A stretch of DNA of 64,000 nucleotides from contig NZ_VLNU01000001.1 of assembly GCF_009765165.1 (NCBI RefSeq), positions 868,001-932,000 of the forward strand, read 5' to 3'. The position numbers and the translations under genes were made by a program. This DNA comes from Lysobacter panacisoli (lineage in GTDB: Bacteria; Pseudomonadota; Gammaproteobacteria; Xanthomonadales; Xanthomonadaceae). Of this stretch, positions 25,404 through 33,909 are shown in pieces. How positions within the stretch are numbered: the first letter of the stretch is position 1; each line of letters starts with the position of its first letter. The notes beneath the pieces are model-generated. The model had not been told where the DNA came from and did not search any database. It was given only the letters and a program-made list of their open reading frames with translations.

Positions 25404-26019
25404 CGAAGGGGACGAGCATGGTCCAACCCAGCCGCGCATAGAGTTGACGGCCGTCCTCTGTCGCGACGAGGAATTGCGGCGTCGTGAGGGATCTTCTGGC
25501 GCTTGCAAGCGCGCCCATTATCGCAATGCCCAATCCCTTTCGCCGGTGATCCTGCGCGGTCTCGATTCGATCGTAGACGAAGGCAGCTTCGGTTTCCGCC
25601 GCGCATCCATTTGCAGCCAGATCGCCATCCGGTGCGATGACTGAGGCCCGCGTAACCGGGCCGACCCGATGAAGCTCCATCCGGTATCCCTCCGGCAGCG
25701 GCCGTGTATCGACGACAGCTGCTGCCGCCGTCATGAAATAGCTTTCGGGCTGAACCTCCCAACGCGCCGGCACGTTACTTCGCAGCTCGTCGTTGGTACC
25801 GCACAGCTTCAGGTAGTGCCGTGGAACCACGATGTCATGCGCGATTTCCCGCAGCCCATCGCATAGCTCCGGAAACACCCAGCGCTTCACTTCCTTCTCG
25901 GAATCGGTGTCCACCCGGAAACCGCCGCGGTCATGAACAGGGGCTGGCGCGTCCCGCGCAACGGAATGCGCGGTCTGCCAGGCGAGAACGAGCGATGGAT
26001 CGATGCGGGATCGGGTCAT
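25378..26019 (-). CDS. GNAT-family N-acetyltransferase
   Basis: In this 213-residue protein the first 100 residues are an N-terminal extension ([34 protein letters not shown]). The GNAT core occupies about 105-205. The acetyl-CoA-binding loop reads [19 protein letters not shown], matching the Q/R-x-x-G-x-G/A pattern. Acceptor specificity is unknown. The gene is divergent from the large 973-residue protein and convergent, with a 26-bp overlap, with the deoxyribosyltransferase gene. Confidence 0.82.
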   Translation of the reverse strand: MTRSRIDPSLVLAWQTAHSVARDAPAPVHDRGGFRVDTDSEKEVKRWVFPELCDGLREIAHDIVVPRHYLKLCGTNDELRSNVPARWEVQPESYFMTAAAAVVDTRPLPEGYRMELHRVGPVTRASVIAPDGDLAANGCAAETEAAFVYDRIETAQDHRRKGLGIAIMGALASARRSLTTPQFLVATEDGRQLYARLGWTMLVPFATATIPGD

Positions 26020-26205
26020 GGATGCGATGGTGACGCGCGGTGATGGCGACTAGAACAGTGTCCCGTCTCACGGGCCAAGACGAGCGCTCTGTCCGATCCC
26101 CCGCGGTGATCGCGTTGCTTCTGGATGGAGCCGGGAAAGTGACCGGTGCCCGAGGCCAGCGCGCGCGTCGCGCAGACCGCCCACCACGGCCAGGGAGCGG
26201 CAGTC

Positions 26206-29127
26206 ATGCCCGACGTCGGCGACCATCTCAAAACAGGTTTCCAGGGCCTCGCGCTGGACGAAGTCCTGCAGAAGCCCACCTCCGCCCTGTTCGGCGTCAG
26301 CGATGCGGCGGCGACGGCGCTCAAGCGCATCGGCGTGGAGACGGTGTTCGACCTCGGGGCGTCGTGGCTGTTCGCGAACGCCGCCGCGGCGATGGCGCTG
26401 GACAGCGCCGAACCCGGCACCTCCGGGACGCACCTGCTGGAACCAGCGGCGCCGGACGAACCCGAGGAAGCGGCATCGCGCGCGCTCGAATCGTTGCGTG
26501 GAATCTCCGACGAGGATGCCACGCAGATCAAGCAGGCACTGGGCACCACGACGATCCGCGAGTTCGCCCTGTGGCCGCCGCGCGAGGTCGCACGGCGCCT
26601 GCTCGGCGAGGCCAGCGGTGCCATCGTCGAAGGCGAGGACGTACACGCCGAAGCGTTGCGTCCGCGCCTGGGCGAGTATCCGACGGAACGGGTCTACTAC
26701 GACTCACTCGTCATGCTGGGCATGGCCGCCAGTCCGGATCAGCAGCCACTGACCGGAACCATCTCGCTGCAGCCCGTGGTCGACGATCCCTCCGGTTTTG
26801 GTCAACCGGCGATCGGTGCGCTCGTCACGCTTTCGCAGTCGTGGTACGCGAAGGGAATCACGCTGGGGCACATGCTGCATTCGCTCGCCCTCGCACCCGG
26901 CGAGGCGACGCGGATCGCCGTGATCGACTGGTCGCGCAGGACGCGTGCGAGTGTCTCGGAAACCATCGAAGAAACGGAAGCCCTCGACAGCGCCAGCGAG
27001 CATTCGCGCGCGATCAGCGAAGTGCAGAACGCAGTCGCGAACGAAATGCAGAGCGGCGGCTCGATGAGTTCGGGCTGGGCCAAGTCGAGCAGCAAGGGCA
27101 AGGCCGGTGGCTTCAGCATCGGCGGCGGCGTCGCCGGCGCGGTCAGCGGTGTCACGGGCGCGCTCGGTTTCGGCGGCGGCAGCAGCAGTTCATCGCAGTC
27201 GTCGCAAACCAGCAGCGGAGCCAGCAGCAGCTCGTGGTCGATCGGCAACCGCTCGGTCATGGCGGAGCTGTCGCAGCGCGTGAACGACCGCACCGAGCAG
27301 CACTCGACCTCGGTGCGCAACCGCCGTGCGTCGGCGGTTCGCGAAGTTTCGCAATCGGAACACATGGCGCACCTGCAGGCCAATCGCACGTACTACTCGC
27401 AGGCGGTGCTGGCCAATATCGACACCGCGACGCTGGTGATGCTGCTGTCGCGCTTCACCTGGAACGGGAAGCCGCTGGTCGACCAGGTCGAACCCAAGCC
27501 GCTCGCGATGACCGGCAACTACCTGGTGCTTCGCGCGCCGGTCGAAGACAGCGAAGCGTCAGGGATCGATGGCACCACCTGGGGCAAGCTGCTCAGCGAT
27601 CGCTCGCTGAACCTTGCGCAGCGCGACGATCGGCTGGTGCCGATCCCCACCGGTGGCGTGTTCGCCGAAGCCGTGCTGGGGCGTTCGAATTCCGCCGAGA
27701 AGCTCGACATCACCCGCTTCTGGAACTGGCAGGACTCGCCGATTCCGTTGCAGCCGCCGGAGATCGCGCCGGTCGCCACCGGCAGTCGCGGCACAAGCGA
27801 GGACCTCAGGCCGGGCCAGCTCAGCGCCCCGGTGCTCAACGTCCTCACACCGACATCCTTGCCGGAGCCGACCGGACTCACGGCGGCGATGACGGCGCTC
27901 GCTAACGGCAGCATGTTCCGCGACATGAGCGGTCTCGCGGGTACGCAGGCGCTGGCCCAGGCCGCGTCCGCGGGCACGCTCGACGCCGCGACCGAAGCGG
28001 GCCGGTTGGCCAGCACCAACCTCAAGACCGTCACCGATCAGGCCGTCGCGATGGGCCAGACAGCCGCTGACATGTGGAAGACCGCGCAGGCGAACAAGAA
28101 CGGGGGCGGCGGAGGCGGTAGCGGCGGAAGCGGCGGCACCGGATCGAGCATCTCCGCCGACGGCGCGCGCATCAACCACGGCCGCGACATGGACCAGCGT
28201 GGCGTCACGAATGCCGCGCGAAGCCCGTCGTCCAGCGGCTTCCGCGTCACCGAACAGCAGAGCGAGTTCCAGGCAGCCGGGAGCGCAGGCGACAGCGGCG
28301 GCGCCGTGGGCAATGGCGCATCGAGCGAGTTCGTGTTCGCCGAGACCGCCGCCACGGGCGTCTCGCCTAGCCAGATCGCCGCGACCACCAATGCGCTCGG
28401 TGGTGGTGTGGCCAACGCGGCGGCGTTCAGTGCACTGTCGTCCAGCGTGGTGTCGTCGTTGAGCATGACCGCGCTGCTGGACAACCTGCTGCTGACGGTG
28501 ATCCGCATCGACACGGAGGCATCCGGCCTTTCGATGCAGGGGATCAACCTGCGGCCGATGACCGAACACAAGCATGGCAAGGAATACATCGCCATCGAGC
28601 TGGGCGCATGGACGAACAGCACGACCGACGTCTTCTACAACATCAAGGCGCACATGGCTCTCATTGACCTTGCCCGCAAGAAGCTGGGCCTGAACGAGGC
28701 AAAGGCCCTCCTGTTCGTGCGCGGCATGGCCGTCGGTGCGCTGCGCCACGAGCTGGTGCACATCAAGCAGTTCATAAGCAGGAATGGCAAGACGCCGGTG
28801 GACTACCTCGATATGGTCGACCTGGAGATCAAGGCATACGGCTGCGACCCAACGAACGTGGATCCCCAGTCGACGCAGAAGTGGCTCGATGACACGGGAG
28901 CCAGCGGCGCGAACGTATTCCTGACCACGAAGCTCAACATGGACCAGAGCACGGCCAATCTGGTGATCGACAAGATCCAGGATGCGCTCGATGAGCGGTG
29001 CGCCATCCTGCGGCCCTTGCCCGGCGGGACTTCGGCTGCCGCCAAGACCGCCCTGGTGGCCAATGACATGTTGCCGGCGAAGGTGAACGGCAGCACGAAC
29101 TACAAGATCGGCGAGCTGTACCAATAA
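26206..29127 (+). CDS. Large multidomain orphan protein with C-terminal HExxH metallopeptidase-like domain
   Basis: The start chosen is the ATG at 26206, 8 nt after GGGAG; the frame also opens at a GTG at 26146 with no ribosome site. The product has about 973 residues. About 5-60 and 90-135 look like helix-hairpin-helix repeats (ATALKRIGVETVFDL, LRGISDEDATQIKQAL). About 150-300 is a folded region (GHMLHSLALAPGEATRIAVI). About 300-345 is Gly/Ser-rich. About 350-560 is mixed, with GKPLVDQVEP. 633-650 is a poly-Gly/Ser linker. The C-terminal domain carries H848-E-L-V-H852 with E874 in DLEIKAY, a gluzincin-like zinc site. There is no signal peptide or membrane helix. The gene stands alone. The family is not recognised; an enzyme or effector role is inference. 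Confidence 0.85.
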   Translation: MPDVGDHLKTGFQGLALDEVLQKPTSALFGVSDAAATALKRIGVETVFDLGASWLFANAAAAMALDSAEPGTSGTHLLEPAAPDEPEEAASRALESLRGISDEDATQIKQALGTTTIREFALWPPREVARRLLGEASGAIVEGEDVHAEALRPRLGEYPTERVYYDSLVMLGMAASPDQQPLTGTISLQPVVDDPSGFGQPAIGALVTLSQSWYAKGITLGHMLHSLALAPGEATRIAVIDWSRRTRASVSETIEETEALDSASEHSRAISEVQNAVANEMQSGGSMSSGWAKSSSKGKAGGFSIGGGVAGAVSGVTGALGFGGGSSSSSQSSQTSSGASSSSWSIGNRSVMAELSQRVNDRTEQHSTSVRNRRASAVREVSQSEHMAHLQANRTYYSQAVLANIDTATLVMLLSRFTWNGKPLVDQVEPKPLAMTGNYLVLRAPVEDSEASGIDGTTWGKLLSDRSLNLAQRDDRLVPIPTGGVFAEAVLGRSNSAEKLDITRFWNWQDSPIPLQPPEIAPVATGSRGTSEDLRPGQLSAPVLNVLTPTSLPEPTGLTAAMTALANGSMFRDMSGLAGTQALAQAASAGTLDAATEAGRLASTNLKTVTDQAVAMGQTAADMWKTAQANKNGGGGGGSGGSGGTGSSISADGARINHGRDMDQRGVTNAARSPSSSGFRVTEQQSEFQAAGSAGDSGGAVGNGASSEFVFAETAATGVSPSQIAATTNALGGGVANAAAFSALSSSVVSSLSMTALLDNLLLTVIRIDTEASGLSMQGINLRPMTEHKHGKEYIAIELGAWTNSTTDVFYNIKAHMALIDLARKKLGLNEAKALLFVRGMAVGALRHELVHIKQFISRNGKTPVDYLDMVDLEIKAYGCDPTNVDPQSTQKWLDDTGASGANVFLTTKLNMDQSTANLVIDKIQDALDERCAILRPLPGGTSAAAKTALVANDMLPAKVNGSTNYKIGELYQ

Positions 29128-29210
29128 CGCGCAGCACGCGCCGCGGATGCGTCGACCGGGCGCGCAGCGAACGTCCGGATCCGGCGCTGATGCGCGCTTG
29201 CCGCCGACTC

Positions 29211-29251
29211 AATACTTAGGTATTGACCTTAGTTTCATCCGGTGCTAGAAA
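29211..29251 (+). promoter_or_regulatory. Promoter with overlapping palindromic operator upstream of the ArsR-type gene
   Basis: AATAC-TTAG-GTATT (29211-29224) is a perfect inverted repeat that runs into the -35 element TTGACC (29223-29228). After 17 bp comes TAGAAA preceded by TGC (an extended -10). An ArsR-type repressor bound to the palindrome would block this promoter, so autoregulation is likely. Confidence 0.6.
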
Positions 29252-29294
29252 CGTCGTGCCGGATCGGACAACCCACCCAACGCACGGTGCTTGA

Positions 29295-29636
29295 ATGGCG
29301 CAATCCGCAGTCGCCGACGATGTCTTCTATGCCTTGTCGAACTCGACCCGGCGGAAGGTCCTGGAGCAGCTGTCTCTGGGGCCGGCCACGGTCACCCAGT
29401 TGGCTGCACCGTTCGACATGAAGCTGCCCTCGTTCGTGCAGCACCTGTCGGTGCTCGAACGCAGCCGACTGGTGAAGTCGAAGAAGCAAGGGCGCGTACG
29501 CACGTACGAGATCGCGCCCGAACGCTTCAAGCTCGCCGAGGATTGGCTGACCAAGCGACGTCAGGAATGGGAATCCCGATTCGACCGGTTCGACGAGTAC
29601 GTCAAACAACTCAAGCACAAGGAGTCGAAGTCATGA
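29295..29636 (+). CDS. ArsR-family winged-helix regulator
   Basis: In this 113-residue protein a winged helix-turn-helix occupies about 8-85 (FYALSNSTRRKVLEQLSLGPATV, KLPSFVQHLSVLERSRLV). No Cys pair for metal binding is present. It belongs to the subgroup that sits directly upstream of AHSA1/SRPBCC genes rather than the metal-sensing one. Its stop overlaps the ATG of the SRPBCC gene (ATGA). The ligand is unknown; autoregulation through the upstream palindrome is the simplest model. Confidence 0.9.
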   Translation: MAQSAVADDVFYALSNSTRRKVLEQLSLGPATVTQLAAPFDMKLPSFVQHLSVLERSRLVKSKKQGRVRTYEIAPERFKLAEDWLTKRRQEWESRFDRFDEYVKQLKHKESKS

Positions 29637-30112
29637 GCGGGCCCTTCGAAGTCAATCCGAAGACCGATTTCGTTCTCGAGCGGTTCGTCGATGCGCCCCG
29701 GCATCTCGTCTGGGAAGCGTTGACGAAACCGGAACACCTCAAGGAGTGGTACATGCCCAAGCCTTGGGGCGCAGTCGTCGACTGCGAGATGGACGTGCGG
29801 CCGGGCGGCATCTTCAGCATCACGACGGGCGAAGGCCAGGAGCCGCACATGGGCTGCTTCGTCGAAGTCGTTCCGATGGAGCGGCTGGTCTGGACCTCCA
29901 TGCTGTTCGCCGGCTATCGCCCGGCGGTGTTCGACGACATTCCGATCACGGCCATCGCCACGATGGAAACCTCCGGCAGCGGAACCCGTTACGTCTTCAC
30001 GGCGCTGCATCGGAATGAAGCCGACCTCGAAGAGAACAAGGCGTCCGGTTGGCAGGAAGGCACCGAGATCGCGATCGATCAGTTCGTGGCTCACATCAAG
30101 TCGTTGAAGTAA
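29633..30112 (+). CDS. AHSA1/SRPBCC-domain protein
   Basis: This 159-residue protein starts at the ATG at 29633, after AAGGAG, overlapping the regulator's stop. It has the START-like pattern ERFVDAPRHLVWEALTKPEHLKEWY, MDVRPGGIFSI and GCFVEVVPMERLVWT, ending with a long C-terminal helix (WQEGTEIAIDQFVAHIK). Such proteins bind hydrophobic ligands. Paired with ArsR-like regulators they are widespread, but their biochemical role is mostly undefined. The pair forms a self-contained operon. Confidence 0.92.
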   Translation: MSGPFEVNPKTDFVLERFVDAPRHLVWEALTKPEHLKEWYMPKPWGAVVDCEMDVRPGGIFSITTGEGQEPHMGCFVEVVPMERLVWTSMLFAGYRPAVFDDIPITAIATMETSGSGTRYVFTALHRNEADLEENKASGWQEGTEIAIDQFVAHIKSLK

Positions 30113-30122
30113 GCACGCTGGC

Positions 30123-31013
30123 ATGCGCAGTCGCCCGCCCGCCATCGATGGACTCACGGCCAGCACACTGCAGTTGCCGCCCGGGGCGTGGCCGACGGTC
30201 CTCGATTGTTTGTGCGAGCGGTTCCCGGCCGTGGCGCGCTCGCAATGGCTGGCGCGGATGGCACGAGGGCGGGTCATCGACAATGCCGGGAACCGGTTGA
30301 CTCCGGAAACGCCCTATCGCGTCGGGCTCGAAGTCCATTACTACCGTGAAGTCGCGGACGAACCACTGATCCCGTTCGATGAAGTCATCCTGCATGCAGA
30401 CGCCGACCTGCTCGTGGCGGACAAGCCGCACTTCCTGCCCGTCGCGCCCGCCGGCGCTCATGTCCATGAAACCCTGCTGGGCCGCCTGATCCGCCGCACC
30501 GGCAACCACGCGCTGGCGCCGCTGCACCGGATCGACCGGGACACCGCCGGACTGGTGTTGTTCTCGACCAACCCGGACACGCGTGCGCGTTACCAGGCAT
30601 TGTTTCCCGAGCGGCGGATCGAGAAGGGCTACGAGGCGATCGCACCCGCACTGCCGGACGTCGGGTTTCCATGCGTGCATTCCAGCCGGATGGTCGCAGG
30701 CGCACCGTTCTTCCGCATGCAGGAGAGCGATGGGCCGGCGAACAGTGAAACCAGGATCGATGTCGTCGCGCGCGGCGAGGTGCACTGGCGTTATGCACTG
30801 ACACCGCTCACGGGCCGAAAGCATCAATTGCGCGTGCACATGGCCGCGATGGGCGCGCCCATCGTCAACGATGCGATCTATCCGTCGCTGCTTCACCGCG
30901 CCACCGGCGACTACTCCGCGCCATTGCAGTTGCTCGCCAAGCGACTGTCGTTCATCGATCCACTCAGCGGCATCGAACGCAGCTTCACGAGCCAGCTTCT
31001 GCTCCAAGGCTGA
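30123..31013 (+). CDS. RluA-family pseudouridine synthase
   Basis: This 296-residue protein begins about 10 bp after the SRPBCC gene. The catalytic motif is ALAPLHRIDRDTAGLVLFS, with the catalytic Asp in HRIDRDTAG. LLVADKPHFLPVAPAG precedes it and PLTGRKHQLRVHMAAMGAPI follows. An N-terminal S4-like segment (SQWLARMARGRVIDN) is present. It isomerises uridine in rRNA or tRNA; the exact target cannot be assigned, because the sequence belongs to a divergent subgroup (HRID instead of HRLD). Confidence 0.9.
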   Translation: MRSRPPAIDGLTASTLQLPPGAWPTVLDCLCERFPAVARSQWLARMARGRVIDNAGNRLTPETPYRVGLEVHYYREVADEPLIPFDEVILHADADLLVADKPHFLPVAPAGAHVHETLLGRLIRRTGNHALAPLHRIDRDTAGLVLFSTNPDTRARYQALFPERRIEKGYEAIAPALPDVGFPCVHSSRMVAGAPFFRMQESDGPANSETRIDVVARGEVHWRYALTPLTGRKHQLRVHMAAMGAPIVNDAIYPSLLHRATGDYSAPLQLLAKRLSFIDPLSGIERSFTSQLLLQG

Positions 31014-31135
31014 TGGAAGCCGCACGACGGTTTGTCAGGTGGCTCGATGGAAGCTCCCCAGATTGGCACTTCTGGTGCGTTGCCGGGCCCGATATAAACG
31101 TCGCATCGCCAGAGCCGACGACAGGGATACACCGG

Positions 31136-32035
31136 ATGATCTCCAATCCCCGCACGACGATGCAGACATGCGCCTGGCTGCTATTCGCCTGCGCCACCGT
31201 GGGCTGCCACGCCGGAGACATCGACACCGCGGCGGCCGTTCGCGTGACGCCCGATGTGCTGTCGAGTGGCGAGTACGAGTCATCGCCGACGTTCTCGCAG
31301 GACGGCACCGAGGTGTATTTCTTCCGCGCCGATCGCGGCTTCGGGCGCTATCGACTGCTGACCTCGCGTTGCGTCGACGGCCGCTGGACGGAACCGGTAT
31401 CGCCGTCGTTCGCCAGACCGGGCGTCTCGGAAGCCGACCCGTCCCTGTCCGCGGACGGCCGCTGGCTCTACTACGTTTCCGCCCGCGCCGACCCCGCCGG
31501 AGAGCGGCTCGACATCTGGCGCGTGCAGCGCAACGCCGGCGGCGCGTGGGGCGAACCCGAGCGACTGCCCGAGCCGGTGAACTCAGCTGAGTCGCAACTC
31601 TTGCCCCGACCACAACCGGATGGCCGCCTGCTCTTCGGCTCCAGTCGACCCGGCGGCATGGGACAGGGCGACATCTATCTGGCCACACCGGAAACCGACG
31701 GGCGCTGGCGTGTCGAGAATTTCGGGCCACCCATCAGCTCGGACGCCAACGAGTACGAAGCCGAACTGTCGCGCGACGGCAACGTGCTGGTGACGGTCGC
31801 AAACCGCGGCACCACGTCGCACCTGTACGTCTACGAGCGGGACGGCACGACCTGGCGCGAGCGGGGCCGCGTACCGGCGCGAACGGACGTCTTCCAGGTG
31901 GGACCGCTCCTCTCGCCCGACGGACGTCGCCTGCTGTTCTCCCAGGCCGACACCTCGGAACGTTCCGGCGAATGGTTCCTGATCGACCTCGAGAAGACCG
32001 CTGACTCGCACTGGCCACCGCGCTGCGGTGGGTGA
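31136..32035 (+). CDS. Exported PD40-type beta-propeller protein, probable lipoprotein
   Basis: This 299-residue product starts at the ATG at 31136, 10 nt after AGGG; an internal ATG at 31160 is possible. The N-terminus has a hydrophobic core ending FACATVGCHAG, so Cys may be lipidated. Repeated blades with the WD40-like PD40 pattern follow: SSPTFSQDGTEVYFFRA, ADPSLSADGRWLYYVSA, PQPDGRLLFGSSRPGGMGQG and GPLLSPDGRRLLFSQA. They resemble the TolB propeller without its N-terminal domain. It is presumably a periplasmic binding or scaffold protein. It starts 123 bp after the pseudouridine synthase. Confidence 0.75.
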   Translation: MISNPRTTMQTCAWLLFACATVGCHAGDIDTAAAVRVTPDVLSSGEYESSPTFSQDGTEVYFFRADRGFGRYRLLTSRCVDGRWTEPVSPSFARPGVSEADPSLSADGRWLYYVSARADPAGERLDIWRVQRNAGGAWGEPERLPEPVNSAESQLLPRPQPDGRLLFGSSRPGGMGQGDIYLATPETDGRWRVENFGPPISSDANEYEAELSRDGNVLVTVANRGTTSHLYVYERDGTTWRERGRVPARTDVFQVGPLLSPDGRRLLFSQADTSERSGEWFLIDLEKTADSHWPPRCGG

Positions 32036-32095
32036 ACGCTACAGACAAGCGCAACCGTCAGTCGCTCGCCTCAAGCCTATCCTGCTCCGGTAGGT

Positions 32096-32455
32096 CTATT
32101 CGTACCAGGGGGCGACTGTGGCGCCGAGAAGCATCGCCACGACAAGTGCACCGGACAACACGCCAAGCGACAAGGTACGAACTTGGATGAACAGCTTGCG
32201 TAGCCCATAGACGCTTACGTAGAGCATGGAAACGGACGCGGCAACAACCAGGAACGGATAAACGATGAGCGCCCAGCCGACTTGGGCTGGCGCATTGAAT
32301 CCGAGCAGCCCGGCCACGAAACCTGCAGCCGGGAGCACTGGAAGCAGAAGATCGGTCGCAAACAGACGACGCTCGCGGTAGGCAACGCGAAGCGGTGCGG
32401 CCGCCGCGAACAGAAGGATTGCCAACATGGCAAACGCAACGGCTCCAGCACTCAT
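32096..32455 (-). CDS. Small integral membrane protein, unknown function
   Basis: This 119-residue protein is almost entirely hydrophobic, with four predicted helices at about 4-22, 33-55, 60-82 and 95-115, separated by a basic loop (RVAYRERRLF). It has no recognised motif. It is the last of a run of minus-strand small proteins and may have been co-transcribed with the next upstream membrane protein, 36 bp away. Confidence 0.65.
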   Translation of the reverse strand: MSAGAVAFAMLAILLFAAAAPLRVAYRERRLFATDLLLPVLPAAGFVAGLLGFNAPAQVGWALIVYPFLVVAASVSMLYVSVYGLRKLFIQVRTLSLGVLSGALVVAMLLGATVAPWYE

Positions 32456-32491
32456 GGCGTAGGCCTCAAACAGACGTGCTCATGGGTCCGG

Positions 32492-32851
32492 CTAAAGCCC
32501 TGCATATGATTGCCCCCGCAAACGTCTGACTAGAAGGAAGCGGACACCAAGCGCCAGCGCAACTGCCAGCGCGGGGTAGAACCACCCACCCAGGATTGCG
32601 ACGACTACGGTGTTGTTGTCGTACCGCGCCCCGGTGCTATCGACCCCAGCCGCGATAGCTGCCGCGATGCCAGCGGGGTTGTACACATAGATCGTGAATA
32701 CGATGCCGGCGATCCATCCCGCCATTACGCCAACCGCGGCCCGAAGGAGAACGCTGCGCGGTTTGGGGAAGAACACGGCGGCCATGCCTATGACACAGGG
32801 CCCCACCCAGCCGGCAACCGCAACAACGTCGAACACGTCCTGTGGCGACAT
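32492..32851 (-). CDS. Small integral membrane protein, unknown function
   Basis: This 119-residue protein has hydrophobic segments at about 8-28, 36-57, 60-75 and 84-108 and a basic C-terminus (LLVRRLRGQS). It has the same length and style as the neighbouring membrane protein at 32096-32455, but no clear sequence identity with it. A PKPR loop follows the first helix. No family recognised. Confidence 0.65.
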   Translation of the reverse strand: MSPQDVFDVVAVAGWVGPCVIGMAAVFFPKPRSVLLRAAVGVMAGWIAGIVFTIYVYNPAGIAAAIAAGVDSTGARYDNNTVVVAILGGWFYPALAVALALGVRFLLVRRLRGQSYAGL

Positions 32852-32908
32852 CGAGATTCCTCTTCGTCCAATAGCTGCTATGGGCCATCAATTCCGCTGC
32901 CGCCCCGC

Positions 32909-33397
32909 CTAACCCTCATGCGGTGGCGTAGCAGCCGCACTCGGGGAGACTGTGTAGTGGAAGACCACGTAAACCGTGCCGCTGGAAGAATGGAAGTCGT
33001 GCAACGCGGCCGAGTCGTTGTAGAACCGTGTGAGGCGAGGCGTTTCGCTGTCGGGGGCATCGCGCACCTGCATGTCGAAGGTTGCGGGCTTGTCCGGTGT
33101 GAGGGTGTAGCGAACCATGACACCGAAGCTGGCCTGGCTGTCTCCAAATGCGGTCGCGGCCACCGGTTTGATCCGGGCGTGGAGTTTCATCAGTTCGTCG
33201 TGCTGGATGTTTCGCCCACAGCGATCGTCGGGACTCATGTACTGGAAGTTCGTCAGCTCGATGTTGGGCGCGGGAGTCCCCTCCGGCTCGGGCAGGAACA
33301 GGGCCATCGCCTCGCCGCAGAACATCTCTTCAGGGCTCGCGGCGGCCTGAGCGGCGGCCATCGGGACAAGCAATGAAAGGACAAGCGATCTGATCAT
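32909..33397 (-). CDS. Exported protein of unknown function, 162 aa
   Basis: The start is the ATG at 33397 (MIRSLVLSLLVPMAAAQAAA), an evident signal peptide with cleavage near AQAAA. The mature part has two cysteines (MFCGEAM, DDRCGRN) and beta-rich segments (SFGVMVRYTLTPDKPATFDMQV, GTVYVVFHYTV). No family recognised. The same 11-bp promoter-like core found at 21.2 and 24.1 kb is 32-42 bp upstream of its start. Confidence 0.65.
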   Translation of the reverse strand: MIRSLVLSLLVPMAAAQAAASPEEMFCGEAMALFLPEPEGTPAPNIELTNFQYMSPDDRCGRNIQHDELMKLHARIKPVAATAFGDSQASFGVMVRYTLTPDKPATFDMQVRDAPDSETPRLTRFYNDSAALHDFHSSSGTVYVVFHYTVSPSAAATPPHEG

Positions 33398-33428
33398 GGG
33401 AGCCGACTGTGGCAGGCAGGTCGGAGGC

Positions 33429-33439
33429 GACATTAGCAC
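33429..33439 (-). promoter_or_regulatory. Repeated upstream motif, copy 3 (11-bp core)
   Basis: GACATTAGCAC matches the core of the 22-bp element at 21184 and 24133. Upstream bases are similar but not identical (GGAG-GC). Minus-strand TAATGT is 33 nt before the ATG at 33397. Confidence 0.4.
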
Positions 33440-33493
33440 CAGCCTCGCGCCTCGGATCAGCCCGGGCTTCGCGCTGGTTGAACCCCATCACGA

Positions 33494-33835
33494 TCAGGAC
33501 TCGGGGTCGTACATGATCTCGCGCACTTCCTGTGCACAGCGACAGGACGCGGCGAGCCTTGCCGCCCACGCCAGCGCTTCGTCGCGTGAGGGCACTTCGA
33601 GGATCGAGAAACCGCCGATGACCGCTTTGGTCTCCGGATAGGGGCCAGCGGCGACCGAGCCGTCGGTGGCGACGATGCTGGCCTGCTGGCTCATGATGCC
33701 GCCGCCGAAGATCCACACGCCGGCCGCCTTGGCGTCGCGCACGACGGCGCGCGATGTCTCGCCGGCGGTGGCGAGTTCCTCTCCTGAAAGAGACGTCATC
33801 GATCCGTCGTCGAACGAGATCAGGTATCGCGGCAT
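33494..33835 (-). CDS. YCII-related domain protein
   Basis: This 113-residue protein starts at the ATG at 33835 with AGGAGAG upstream. It has the YciI-like ferredoxin-type pattern: MPRYLISFDDGSM at the start, KAAGVWIFGGGIMSQ, ETKAVIGGFSILEVPSRDEAL and a C-terminal helix. Members with this DGSM/GGF wording are related to the YCII group often found beside ECF sigma factors, but no sigma gene is adjacent here. Biochemical function unknown. Confidence 0.85.
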   Translation of the reverse strand: MPRYLISFDDGSMTSLSGEELATAGETSRAVVRDAKAAGVWIFGGGIMSQQASIVATDGSVAAGPYPETKAVIGGFSILEVPSRDEALAWAARLAASCRCAQEVREIMYDPES

Positions 33836-33909
33836 ATCGGCTCTCCTGTGCTCAATGGCCAGACCGCATAGCTTCCAGCCGGCTGCGTTTCGCAGGCGTG
33901 ATTTGTCGA

